From: Segetibacter sp. 3557_3
GTDB taxonomy: Bacteria > Bacteroidota > Bacteroidia > Chitinophagales > Chitinophagaceae
Length of the DNA stretch: 64,000 bases
Assembly: GCF_004354985.1 (NCBI RefSeq)
Contig: NZ_SMSK01000008.1
Location: forward strand, 62,001 to 126,000
Direction of reading: 5' to 3'
In this document: positions 9,224 to 18,516 of the stretch, one piece after another
Layout: every line of letters starts with the position of its first letter
Numbering within the stretch: position 1 is the stretch's first letter
Made by a program: the position numbers and the translations under genes
The notes under the pieces: generated by a model
The model's input: the letters and a program-made list of their open reading frames with translations, nothing else
Database searches by the model: none
Told to the model about the DNA's origin: nothing

Positions 9224-11818
9224 ATGCAACAACTTTTTCGTTGCTTTTGCTCAATGGCAAGCCCCCTGTTATTCTACCTGGTTGCGTCGCATCCTGCAAT
9301 TTGCAAAGCTCAACAAACCACCATATTGGAAGTTGCCAAGGATTCGTCGTATGCTATCGTGGTAGCAGGCAAACAATACCGCAAAACCGCCTTTCACGAT
9401 TTCTTCTGGGGCTCGCATTATCGAAAAGAATGGTCCACGCCGGTCAAGGTTAACGCTGTCTACCTCGATACGCTTGCAGGCGGACTGCAGCCCATTCTAA
9501 AAGGAGGCGGCAGGCAAACACGAACGCTGCGGCTTGAAGACAAGAACGGTAAACAGTATGTGCTTCGCTCAATCGACAAAACTTTTGGGCGCGCATTACC
9601 CGAAATTTTTCGCGGCACTTTTTCGGAAAACGTGATTAACGACCAGGTATCTATTGCTCATCCTTACGCTTCGCTGGCTGTGCCGTTCCTTGCCGATGCG
9701 GCCGGTATCTTTCATACAAACCCCCGGATTGTTTTTGTACCCGCACAAAAAGGCCTAGGCGAGTACAATGATGAGTTTAAGAACCAATTATACCTGTTTG
9801 AAGAACGCCCTGCAGGTAACCAGGCTGATGCAATAAATTTCGGCAACTCAGAAGACATTAGTGGAACGGAAAAAGTACTTGACAAAATTTTCGAAGAAAA
9901 TGATCACCATGTCGATCAGAAAGCATTTATCCGCGCGCGGCTATTTGATATGTTTGTAAGTGATTGGGGACGGCATGAGGACCAGTGGCGTTGGGCCGTA
10001 TTCAAAGAAAACGGGAACAAGGTATACCGGCCAATCCCGCGCGACCGCGACCAGGTTTTTACAAAGTTTGATGGCCTTTTTGTAAACATGGGTACCCGCC
10101 GCGAGCAGCTTGGTTATCTTCAGTCCTTTGGTTACCGGATTAAAGATGTCAAGCGGTATAACTTCCAGGCACGTCACCTCGACCGATTGATGGCCAATGA
10201 GTCCGGAAAAGAAGTCTGGCTATCCGTTGCAAGAGAATTAAAGCAGGCACTTACCGATGAAATCATCGAAAAAGCTGTAAAGCAACTACCTCCCGAAATA
10301 TACCCGATTTCGGGAAAGGTCATCGAGGCGAAACTTAAATCCCGAAGAAATAGCCTTGTAGACTTTGCAACCGAATATTACCGGTTACTTGCAAAGGGTG
10401 TTGATGTAGTGGGCACCCACCAGCGCGAAGTTTTTGAGGTTGCTGCGGTTAACCCGAAAGAACTTTCTGTAAAGGTGTACGACCAGGACAGCTCAGGAAA
10501 CAGGAAGGCTCAACCGTATTATGCGCGACGGATTTACTCGCACGAAACCAAAGAAGTACGCATATATGGTCTTAACGGGAAAGACAAATACGTCGTTACC
10601 GGTAATCCTGGCGATGCTATCAAGATAAGGCTCATCGGCGGGCCGAAAAAAGACAGCTTCAATATCAGCACTGCACCACAGGCTGATAAGATAAAGATCT
10701 ACGACAATCATGATAATGGGTTTGCAACGGCAAAAGGGGCTAAACTATACTTATCTACAAACCCGGATATACATGCTTATGATTACCATTCCTTTCGTTA
10801 CGATTCAAGATGGTTGAAACCAGGAATTAGTTATACCAACGAGGATCGATTGTATGTTGGGTTGTTTTACCACCTCCAGAAGCAAAAATGGCGAAAGTCG
10901 CCATTTGGGTACCAACACGACTTGCACCTTAACTATTCTATCACGCAACTGGGGTTTAGGGCGCTTTATATCGGACAGTTCACGCAAGCTGTCGGTAAAT
11001 GGAACCTCGGGATTATGCTCGACGCCGATGAGGTTAGGGACGCGCATTTCCCCGGGGTTGGTAATAACACCAGGATAAAAAGTGACGACCGTAATTACTA
11101 TCGTATGCGCACGAGGGAGTATTATGGCGGACTTAGCCTGGACCAGACATTTTCGGTTAATCACACGGTGACCCTGACGGGATATTACCAGTTCGTAAAA
11201 GTATTGCACAACAAAGACAAGTTTATCGAGGTAAACCGGCCGGCAGGTTTTTTTGATGCAGATCATTATGCCGGTGGTAAGGTCTCGTATGAATTTTTGA
11301 AGCTGGACAACAATTTGTTTCCAAGCAGGGGTATTAGCTTCCAGAGCTCAGGTGAATTCATCCAAAACCTTAAAGAACCCGAAAAGACCGTAACCCGGGT
11401 ATCCGGTGAATTTGGTTTTTACGTGCCGCTGGCGCATTCCCTGACGCTTGCCGTTAAAACAGGTGCTGCTACACTTTCCGGCACCCCGGAATTCTACCAA
11501 TTGAACCGTCTTGGTGGCGGGGCCACACTCAGGGGCTTTCTTCGCTGGCGTTTTTACGGCAAAACTGCTGTTTACAATCAAAACGAACTACAGTACAATT
11601 TCGCTGTTAAATCTTTTTTATTCAATGGCAAAATGGGTGTTGTCGCCCTACTTGACAATGGACGGGTGTGGCAACCAGGGGACCCCTCCGATAAATGGCA
11701 TGTAGGGTATGGAGGAGGGATAATGCTGGCGCCATTCAACAAAATAAGTGTTACAGGCACAATCGCGTTTTCAAAAGAGGACCAACGGCTGAACGTGAGG
11801 TTAGGAAGACTTCTGTAA
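9224..11818 (+). CDS. BamA/TamA-type outer-membrane barrel protein with N-terminal kinase-like region
   Basis: 864-aa protein with a signal peptide (cut near residue 28). The C-terminal third (from about 560) is an outer-membrane beta-barrel of the Omp85/surface-antigen type, with alternating aromatic strands, the LGGGATLRGF segment and terminal LNVRLGRLL. The N-terminal half is not a set of POTRA repeats. It contains GGGRQTRTLRL..YVLRSIDK (about 94-119), LFDMFVSDWGRHEDQWRW (about 240-257) and PIPRDRDQVF (about 270-279). These resemble the Lys, catalytic Asp and metal Asp segments of CotH/HipA/Fam20-like kinases. The barrel assignment is firm; the kinase reading is my inference. The gene stands alone between about 220-bp and 300-bp gaps. 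Confidence 0.85.
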   Translation: MQQLFRCFCSMASPLLFYLVASHPAICKAQQTTILEVAKDSSYAIVVAGKQYRKTAFHDFFWGSHYRKEWSTPVKVNAVYLDTLAGGLQPILKGGGRQTRTLRLEDKNGKQYVLRSIDKTFGRALPEIFRGTFSENVINDQVSIAHPYASLAVPFLADAAGIFHTNPRIVFVPAQKGLGEYNDEFKNQLYLFEERPAGNQADAINFGNSEDISGTEKVLDKIFEENDHHVDQKAFIRARLFDMFVSDWGRHEDQWRWAVFKENGNKVYRPIPRDRDQVFTKFDGLFVNMGTRREQLGYLQSFGYRIKDVKRYNFQARHLDRLMANESGKEVWLSVARELKQALTDEIIEKAVKQLPPEIYPISGKVIEAKLKSRRNSLVDFATEYYRLLAKGVDVVGTHQREVFEVAAVNPKELSVKVYDQDSSGNRKAQPYYARRIYSHETKEVRIYGLNGKDKYVVTGNPGDAIKIRLIGGPKKDSFNISTAPQADKIKIYDNHDNGFATAKGAKLYLSTNPDIHAYDYHSFRYDSRWLKPGISYTNEDRLYVGLFYHLQKQKWRKSPFGYQHDLHLNYSITQLGFRALYIGQFTQAVGKWNLGIMLDADEVRDAHFPGVGNNTRIKSDDRNYYRMRTREYYGGLSLDQTFSVNHTVTLTGYYQFVKVLHNKDKFIEVNRPAGFFDADHYAGGKVSYEFLKLDNNLFPSRGISFQSSGEFIQNLKEPEKTVTRVSGEFGFYVPLAHSLTLAVKTGAATLSGTPEFYQLNRLGGGATLRGFLRWRFYGKTAVYNQNELQYNFAVKSFLFNGKMGVVALLDNGRVWQPGDPSDKWHVGYGGGIMLAPFNKISVTGTIAFSKEDQRLNVRLGRLL

Positions 11819-12125
11819 TGCGTAGGTCCGGTTTTTGCCGTCGGTCTCACGATTGCAACGATGAATTCAGATTTTTCTCGCCAGGTTTGCCGGGTGGAGC
11901 AGGTTAACGCAGATTCAATTTGCACCCTGTCGTGGCCGGTAATACAATTACGAAGGCTTTTTTGCTTGGCAGCAATATTGCCCACTGGTGATGAATAGTT
12001 TGAGGGACAGTTTACACAACCGGTACGCTTAAGCACCGTAACAAATGCGGGAATTGGAACGATGCGTAATTTGCCTAATCTATAAAAAGTAACTATCATG
12101 CGCCGATTTTCTACAATTTACATTT
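11819..12125. other. Intergenic, nothing recognised
   Basis: A stretch of about 307 bp between the barrel protein and the acyltransferase. A long minus-strand open frame crosses it but mostly overlaps the barrel gene and reads as composition-driven sequence. I see no terminator, RNA or repeat. Confidence 0.4.
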
Positions 12126-13349
12126 ATGACTGAAGTTAAGGTCAGGAAATTCAATTATTCACTGGAAGGCCTAAGGGGAATTTGCGCTTTAACGGTGGCG
12201 CTGGCACACGTGCAAACCGGCATGATCCTTTTTCCTACGATCAACCAAATCCTGGAGTACAGTCATTTTGCACACCTTGCTGTACTGATCTTTTTTATGC
12301 TTTCGGGGTATGTTATAGGTGTGAATTATCCCGGTGATCACCTCAACAAAAAAGACTACCTGGTAAAAAGGATCTTCCGGATTTATCCTATCTACCTGTT
12401 GGTCATTCTTTTTTGCTTCAGCTTCGAGCCGGACCTGAACTTGTCAAAGATCCTCGGTGCGATCTTTCTATTGCAAGGCTGGACAGATCGACTGGTAACC
12501 AACGTTGTGCTATGGTCCATCCATTACGAGATCATCTTCTATATACTGTTCATATTTATCGGCAAAACCAAAAAAAACATAGCGATACAGGCTGCCGTGT
12601 GCCTGGCTCTTGGTATGGCAGTTTGGGTGTTTAAAGCTGTTCCCCCCATTTTCGGCGGTTATTTTTGTGGGTTTGCTTTTTGGCTAACCGGACTTTATAT
12701 TTCTAAACTTAACCCAACCCCAAATACCAACTCGAAAAGCGCACTTCTTTGCCTTTTTTTCCTGGCAATGGTATACAACCACCTTGCACCGGGCGGAGTT
12801 GTCTTAAATGCAATCGGGCTTAAGAATAACAACATTGACATGGTATCTGCTGCAGATATCATCAACATGATCCCGTGTTTTCTGATCATCGTAGAAGCAG
12901 GAAATATTGCAATTAACCGCAAGTTGCTGCTGGCTCTATATGCTGCGGCACTCGCATTCCCAGCCATGATCATCGGCTTCTTATTCTTTACCGGCAGAAT
13001 ACACGAGAATTTTCGCTGGGAGCTTTCAGGTGTCCTGCTCGCCCTTGCTGCTGTTTTGTTTTTCGTAAAACAGCGATACGATATGCTGAGAAATATCGCT
13101 TGGCTTGGTGGCATTTCCTATTCGATTTACATCATCCATTGGCCGATAGGGTATCTTATGGGCGAAATCTTCCGCCCCCGGGAGCCTTGGGAAAAAGCAC
13201 TATATTTTATCCTGTGGCTGACCTTAGTCCTGGTCTTTTCATGGTTACTTGAAAAGAAATTCCAGCGCTACCTGAAAGAAAAGTTTTTCCCCCATAAAGC
13301 TACAGCTGCTGCAATCCCGGTGGTTACCGATAATCGCGTGAAGGCTTAA
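12126..13349 (+). CDS. Acyltransferase family 3 (OafA/YrhL-like) membrane protein
   Basis: Integral membrane O-acyltransferase of 407 aa with about ten hydrophobic segments. It opens with the family motif YSLEGLRGICALTVALAHVQTG, with the catalytic-type His in that segment, followed by the conserved FFMLSGYVIG and R-x-x-R-I-Y-P region (KRIFRIYPIYLL). Later landmarks are WSIHYEIIFYI and the terminal SYSIYIIHWPIGYL. The family transfers acyl groups to sugars of surface polysaccharides or antibiotics; the acceptor is not predictable here. No glycan gene cluster is adjacent, so it looks like an isolated modifying enzyme. Confidence 0.92.
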   Translation: MTEVKVRKFNYSLEGLRGICALTVALAHVQTGMILFPTINQILEYSHFAHLAVLIFFMLSGYVIGVNYPGDHLNKKDYLVKRIFRIYPIYLLVILFCFSFEPDLNLSKILGAIFLLQGWTDRLVTNVVLWSIHYEIIFYILFIFIGKTKKNIAIQAAVCLALGMAVWVFKAVPPIFGGYFCGFAFWLTGLYISKLNPTPNTNSKSALLCLFFLAMVYNHLAPGGVVLNAIGLKNNNIDMVSAADIINMIPCFLIIVEAGNIAINRKLLLALYAAALAFPAMIIGFLFFTGRIHENFRWELSGVLLALAAVLFFVKQRYDMLRNIAWLGGISYSIYIIHWPIGYLMGEIFRPREPWEKALYFILWLTLVLVFSWLLEKKFQRYLKEKFFPHKATAAAIPVVTDNRVKA

Positions 13350-14061
13350 CCTGGAATTTTCGAGAATAGATAATCTAGAGAGTGGCGAACTGTCGTCATC
13401 TTTTTTCTGTTGTTCTTGAACTTCGCTCTAAAAAACCCGCTTTTGTAAGCGACTTGCAACGCTGCTGGTTGTAAGCGGACCCGTGTTTATCGGCACCTGA
13501 TAAAGCATGGTTAAAAGGATTTAACAGCCGGATCAGGCTGAAGCGGCTCATCGAACCACACGGATTTTGTCTGGCGCTCCGGCTTTGACCTAGAATATTT
13601 TGTCCAACCTCCTCCCGCCATAGGCTGCTATATACCGATCTTATTTGACTATCAGTACACCTGTTCCGGGTTTTTGATTATTTTCCCTCCTGCCAGTACG
13701 TTCCGTTATTGGATCTTGTGCCGTCCCTATTGTAACACCGCCTACTATCGTTTATCCACACCGAATAACAACGCTTACTCGTTGCATATCGGCGCTGGCG
13801 CAAATAATAAGAAGGGGTAGTGTTCCGGATATAAAGGTTCCAGATTAGTGCTGCATTGTTTTGCAGATATCAGCCTTGTTCAATCAATAGCGTTGACCTG
13901 GGATGCCTATAGCTGAAGAGATGCACCGTTACGTGTTTTACCCGGTAGAACCCGGATAATGGTCTCCTGTTAAATGCGTTCCTGGTAATACTTTTAAAGT
14001 CATCCATACCGTTTTAGGAACCATAGAAAGCATTTCAGTTTACCACCGATAACCATTATTG
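13350..14061. other. Long intergenic region without a convincing gene
   Basis: About 710 bp with many stops in all frames. A minus-strand stretch ending at the stop at 13641-13643 reads for about 35 codons (TIVGGVTIGTAQDP...) but has a stop immediately upstream and no start, so at best it is a gene remnant. No tRNA, terminator or mobile-element end was found. Confidence 0.4.
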
Positions 14062-17000
14062 ATGAGTTCGTATTTACGTCCCTGGCCTTTGTTCATTTTG
14101 TCTCTCCTAACGCTACTTGTATGCTCGCTCACGCAGGCGGTTGCACAAACAGGTCACCCCACGAGCGACGACGAATTTGTTGGCCCGTTTGCAAGCTGGA
14201 TCAATGTTAAAACCCAATTCGGTGCAGCCGGTGACGGCGTTGCGGATGATACCGAAGAACTGCAGGCTGCGTTCGATGCTGTTGGCAATGCCGACAGTAA
14301 AGCCAGTGTGGTATACCTGCCCCCGGGAACATACCGCATCTCGGCAAAATTGGCGATGAACTACAAAATGAATGTAAGTGTAATCGGCGCCGATCCGGCA
14401 AATACAACCATCAAGTGGGCAGGCGCATCGGGCGGGACAATGATGTTCATTAGTGGCACGGCTTACTCACGATTTAACCGCATTACCTGGGACGGCAGCG
14501 CCTTAGCCAGTATCGCAATAGACCAATCCTACAACGGTTCACAAGGTTATTTCGATACCGGTAACGAATATGCCGATGACATTATTAAAGACGTAGCGAC
14601 AGGTATCCGGGGAGGCTTTCTTGGACACGGCTTTGCAGAAACGGCAATCATGCGCTGCCGTTTTATCAGGAACACCTCCGCAGGAATAAGCCTCGGAAAC
14701 TTCAATGCGCTGGATGCCTGGGTTTGGAGTTCCGTATTCCAGGATTGTAATATTGGGATTACAAACATTTTTGGTGCAGGTAACTTCCAGGTGTACAACA
14801 GTGTTTTCAAAAACTCCACTACCAGTGACATTTCCATTGACAACACCGGCCTGTTTGCCTTCCGTGATAACACTTCAATAAACTCCCGGGCATTTATTAC
14901 GACCACCTTAAAACGGTACCCTGCCCTGATTACCATACAGGGGAACAAAATACTTGACCCCGTGTTGACCGCCGCCATAAACATTCGTAATCATGGCCCG
15001 GTTGCCCTGTTTGATAATGTAATCAGGTCGCGTGCGGGGGCTACCGGCTCAGTGGTTATCGTTGCCAGCGACCCGAGCAGTGAACTCTTTTGTATGGGAA
15101 ACACCTATACCGTTACCAACGCCGTACAGTCCAGCAGCCGCAAAATACTGTTTGATAAACCGGTTGTACCAAGAGAGTCGTTGTTGAACCTAATCGAACC
15201 AGTGCTACCGGGTACTCAACCATCTTTAAACCGGCAGGTGTTTGAAGTTCCCGCAGGTGCAAATGCAGCGATGATACAGGAAGTGATCAACCAGGCAGCA
15301 TTGGTAAGCGGAAAAAGGCCGGTAGTTCACTTTGCGCATGGGAATTACCAGGTAGCTAAAACGCTGGTTGTTCCTGCAGGCTCCGATATGCAGCTAACGG
15401 GTGACGGGCATGGCGACTTCAGGCCAACCTGGCTTACCTGGACAGGCTCCTCTCCTGCCCCGGTAATTGACATAATGGGCCCCTCTAAAGTTACCGTACG
15501 TGACCTGTCGGTAAATGGCAACAACCTGGCTGTTAATATCAGGATCAATAATGTCGACCAGGTAGGCTCACGCTTTTTCATGCACCAGGTAGAGCTTCAC
15601 CTCAATAAGTCTAACCTGCTTGTAAATGGCCTTGATCATACGCTTGTGCTTGCACAAAACTCGCGGTATTCGCAGAGCACGGCCAAATCACTTAGTGTTG
15701 TTGGTGGTCCGATCAGCGCAGCCGGAAACCCACACGCAGGACGTACCGTACTTTATGCGGGGCTTGGATTTGATAACCAACTTACTTACGAGGTTTTGAA
15801 CGGGGCAAACCTTCTGACAAGGGATGTTTGGTATGAAAGCTGGATGAATACCACCTACCTGAAGTTAACGGGTGCGGGTACTTTCGTATCGGAAGGTTGT
15901 CGTCTTGCATCTCCTTCCGGAACTGCCGTACCCATTATGAATGTAAAAGACTTCTCAGGCAAGGCAACCTTTATGAATCTTCACCTGGACGACCGGATTG
16001 CGATCAGTGGAAATGGCGGCAACTCATCGATACTTGGCCTTGGCGTATTGTCGAAAGGCAGTACTTATGTGGAGAATACCACATCTCCAGCGGCGGACGT
16101 CCGCCTGCTGAACGGCCGGATTGTGCAGGATCCAAACACCGTCTTCCCAAGATCGGGTAGCAGGGCTGCGACAAACTCAGGCATTGCAGACTCGACATTC
16201 ATCGCTGGTATGCTCCAGGATACCCGTACGCTGCATGCCGAAATTTTAACCGCATTGCCAGGTAATGTTTCAGATGTACGGTTCTACCGGGTTTGGTGCT
16301 CCGGCGCAGAACAGGGTGTTGAAATCAATGCAGCAGCAAATCCCGTTTATGATGATGCAGCGTTACTTACCAGTCTCAGGTTAAATGAGGCGTCTTTAAG
16401 CCCCCTGTTTCAGCAAAACAGGTTCGAATATTCTGCGACAGTCGGTCAACATGTAAACAGTGTAACCTTAGTTGCTGGCTCCGGCAATAATAATGCAATC
16501 ATTACCATCAACGATGTGGTAACGGCAAATGGGGCAGCTTCAGCACCGATATCTTTAGCTCCCGGGCTTACTCCTGTAGTGGTGAAGGTTAGCGTAGGCG
16601 ATGTACAAAATACCTATATCATTAACATCACCCGTGCATCGGGCATTTCATTGGCAGCAAAAGTATTTTTACAAGGTGCTTACAACCTTAGTACCGGCAG
16701 GATGAACAATGGGCTGAATACGTTGGGCATTTTACAATCAAAAGCCCCGGCTCAACCATACCAACTCTCTCCATTTAATTACGCAGGTGCCGAGTCTGTC
16801 CCAACCGACTTCTTCTACCAGCACACTTCGATCGTCGACTGGTTACTGGTGGAACTTAGGGATCAAAACGCACCAGCCACGGTAGTTGCAAGCAGGGCGG
16901 TATTCTTACACCAGGATGGTACAATCACCGATACCAATGGGGTATCTTCCAACGTTGTTTTTCCGGGTGTTTCGCCCGGCTCGTACTACGTAACGATAAA

Positions 17001-17388
17001 ACACCGGAACCACCTCTCCGTCAGATCGGCAACCCCGGTTGATTTCGGACAGGGACAAGGAAGTATCGACTTTAGTTTGTTGGGTAGCTGTTTCCAGAAT
17101 CAACCATATTCATCCAATGTAAAATGGGGAAGTGTTTATTGTATGAGGGCGGGAAATGCAAATGCGAACACAAATGTCAGGTTCACCGGGCCGGCAAATG
17201 ACCAGGACCAGATCCAGAATAATGCGTTGGGTGGTTCACTGTCGTTGGTACTTACAAATCATTATGCCCGCGAGGACCTGAATCTCGATGGAAGCGTTAA
17301 ATCAAACGGTCCGGTTAATGACCAAAGTTTTCTGCTCAACATCATCATGGGGGGTTTTATCGGTACGATGTATATTGAACAACTATAG
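14062..17388 (+). CDS. Secreted right-handed beta-helix (pectate-lyase/GH55-like) protein with cadherin-like and dockerin-like C-terminal modules
   Basis: 1108-aa exported protein. A signal peptide (FILSLLTLLVCSLTQAVA) precedes a first beta-helix that begins with the polysaccharide-lyase N-terminal motif TQFGAAGDGVADDTEELQAAFD and YLPPGTYRIS. A second helix block starts near residue 395 (AMIQEVINQAA..FAHGNYQV). A cadherin-like beta-sandwich follows at about 770-855 (LTSLRLNEASLSPLF..YSATV..YIINITRA). The last ~250 residues are a Bacteroidota module with DWLLVELRD, SNVVFPGVSPGSYYVTIKHRNHL, and DLNLDGSVKSNGPVNDQSFLL, an EF-hand/dockerin-like calcium loop. The exact lyase or hydrolase activity is unresolved. 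I use the ATG at 14062, since the TTG just before it is unlikely. Confidence 0.85.
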   Translation: MSSYLRPWPLFILSLLTLLVCSLTQAVAQTGHPTSDDEFVGPFASWINVKTQFGAAGDGVADDTEELQAAFDAVGNADSKASVVYLPPGTYRISAKLAMNYKMNVSVIGADPANTTIKWAGASGGTMMFISGTAYSRFNRITWDGSALASIAIDQSYNGSQGYFDTGNEYADDIIKDVATGIRGGFLGHGFAETAIMRCRFIRNTSAGISLGNFNALDAWVWSSVFQDCNIGITNIFGAGNFQVYNSVFKNSTTSDISIDNTGLFAFRDNTSINSRAFITTTLKRYPALITIQGNKILDPVLTAAINIRNHGPVALFDNVIRSRAGATGSVVIVASDPSSELFCMGNTYTVTNAVQSSSRKILFDKPVVPRESLLNLIEPVLPGTQPSLNRQVFEVPAGANAAMIQEVINQAALVSGKRPVVHFAHGNYQVAKTLVVPAGSDMQLTGDGHGDFRPTWLTWTGSSPAPVIDIMGPSKVTVRDLSVNGNNLAVNIRINNVDQVGSRFFMHQVELHLNKSNLLVNGLDHTLVLAQNSRYSQSTAKSLSVVGGPISAAGNPHAGRTVLYAGLGFDNQLTYEVLNGANLLTRDVWYESWMNTTYLKLTGAGTFVSEGCRLASPSGTAVPIMNVKDFSGKATFMNLHLDDRIAISGNGGNSSILGLGVLSKGSTYVENTTSPAADVRLLNGRIVQDPNTVFPRSGSRAATNSGIADSTFIAGMLQDTRTLHAEILTALPGNVSDVRFYRVWCSGAEQGVEINAAANPVYDDAALLTSLRLNEASLSPLFQQNRFEYSATVGQHVNSVTLVAGSGNNNAIITINDVVTANGAASAPISLAPGLTPVVVKVSVGDVQNTYIINITRASGISLAAKVFLQGAYNLSTGRMNNGLNTLGILQSKAPAQPYQLSPFNYAGAESVPTDFFYQHTSIVDWLLVELRDQNAPATVVASRAVFLHQDGTITDTNGVSSNVVFPGVSPGSYYVTIKHRNHLSVRSATPVDFGQGQGSIDFSLLGSCFQNQPYSSNVKWGSVYCMRAGNANANTNVRFTGPANDQDQIQNNALGGSLSLVLTNHYAREDLNLDGSVKSNGPVNDQSFLLNIIMGGFIGTMYIEQL

Positions 17389-17542
17389 CTTTCCATAACT
17401 CCCCGTTTAGTGCAGCAACTTCGTAGGCGGGAAAACTAATTGAACTCACGGTTGCCCCCCAAATCAACCAGGTCGGCCAGGTATTACCCTTGTACGGTTT
17501 TTTCTAAGGCAGAAACAAGAAGATTTACGACCTAACGAGGCC

Positions 17543-18172
17543 TCATTGATTATGGATTTTGCCGTACCGGTAACGTTCTCCCGTTAGAAGCGGATGTTTG
17601 CCTTGCAGGTCGCCGTTGTTCATTTGTAAGCGAAAACGGGAAAAGAAAACCTCGGCAATCCAGGGTTCAAACGCAAAGGTAAACTGGTTATGTGTTGATT
17701 TCGGAAGCGTAAACGGCGAGATCTTTTCGGGTGTTAACTCAAACAAAAGATCAATGGTGGAAACAACCTTTGGTAACCTGATGGTACCGGTTCGGTCAGC
17801 CTTAATTATAGTATCGCCTTTGGTGGTTTTTACCCGTGCGTAAAAGAAATTATTAAACACGGGGTTCTTGTCTTTAAGCCGCAGCACCATTCCCTTAACC
17901 GGCGCCATGCTGCTGCCAACCATTTTGAAGTCTTTGCCCGGGTAGGGTTCTCCTGTAAGAACAACTTCGTTTTGCTCTAGTCTCCATTTCCCCTTACCAT
18001 ACCGGTCCAAAGCACCATATGAGTAAAAAAACTCAAAGGTGGAGTCCGGATTTAATTGAAATACGGAAGCTGTTTCCTGTACTCCTTCCAGCGAATAAAC
18101 ACCATGCAGTGAATCCCGTTGTGCCAGGGTAGCCGTTGATATAAGGAAAAACACCAGGAACAGATACTTCAT
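17543..18172 (-). CDS. Secreted hypothetical protein, lipocalin-like strand pattern
   Basis: 209-aa protein with a clear signal peptide (MKYLFLVFFLISTATLAQ). The first half reads HGVYSLEG..SVFQLNPDSTFEFFYSYGALDRYGKGKWRLEQNEVVLTG, a pattern common in small beta-barrel or lipocalin-like proteins of Bacteroidota. The rest has no recognised motif. I do not recognise a family with a known function. It is convergent with the beta-helix gene (154 bp between stops) and divergent from the membrane protein at 18517. Confidence 0.7.
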   Translation of the reverse strand: MKYLFLVFFLISTATLAQRDSLHGVYSLEGVQETASVFQLNPDSTFEFFYSYGALDRYGKGKWRLEQNEVVLTGEPYPGKDFKMVGSSMAPVKGMVLRLKDKNPVFNNFFYARVKTTKGDTIIKADRTGTIRLPKVVSTIDLLFELTPEKISPFTLPKSTHNQFTFAFEPWIAEVFFSRFRLQMNNGDLQGKHPLLTGERYRYGKIHNQ

Positions 18173-18516
18173 TACAAACAGCTTTACGTATGCTTAAATA
18201 CAAACAAGCCTCCGTTAATGTACTTACAATGCGTTAATCTTCAAAGCATCGGGAGTGCTTTATGAAGGAAGCAGAGCTGTGAAAAATCTTCGCCTAACAC
18301 GTATTGAGTATCCTGACTCGAATGGGCGGGTTCTTTTACCACTTCATTGCGGCAGTTTTGCACGGGTATTCGGTTAACCCGTAGTTGTGGAAATACAGAA
18401 AAGAATTTTTCTGTAGCCGATCACTACCCTGCTACAGACAATATCATTTATTTGATAAAATTTTTTATTTTACCAGTGATGCATGGCAGCATCTCCTTTT
18501 TAAAATAATAAACAAT
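18173..18516. other. Divergent intergenic region
   Basis: About 340 bp between the divergent genes at 17543 and 18517. The right end is A/T-rich (tgataaaattttttatttt around 18454), suitable for a promoter, but I cannot fit a clean TAnnTTTG box. An open frame extends the right-hand gene back to 18385, but that leader is polar and atypical. Confidence 0.4.

Noticed and set aside
11578-12099. Minus-strand open frame of 173 codons after the barrel gene
   Set aside because: It mostly overlaps the strongly supported barrel gene in antisense, and its translation has no protein-like motif, signal peptide or membrane helix.
13641-13760. Small minus-strand protein (TIVGGVTIGTAQDP...)
   Set aside because: No start codon, a stop immediately upstream and no neighbours; too short to support.
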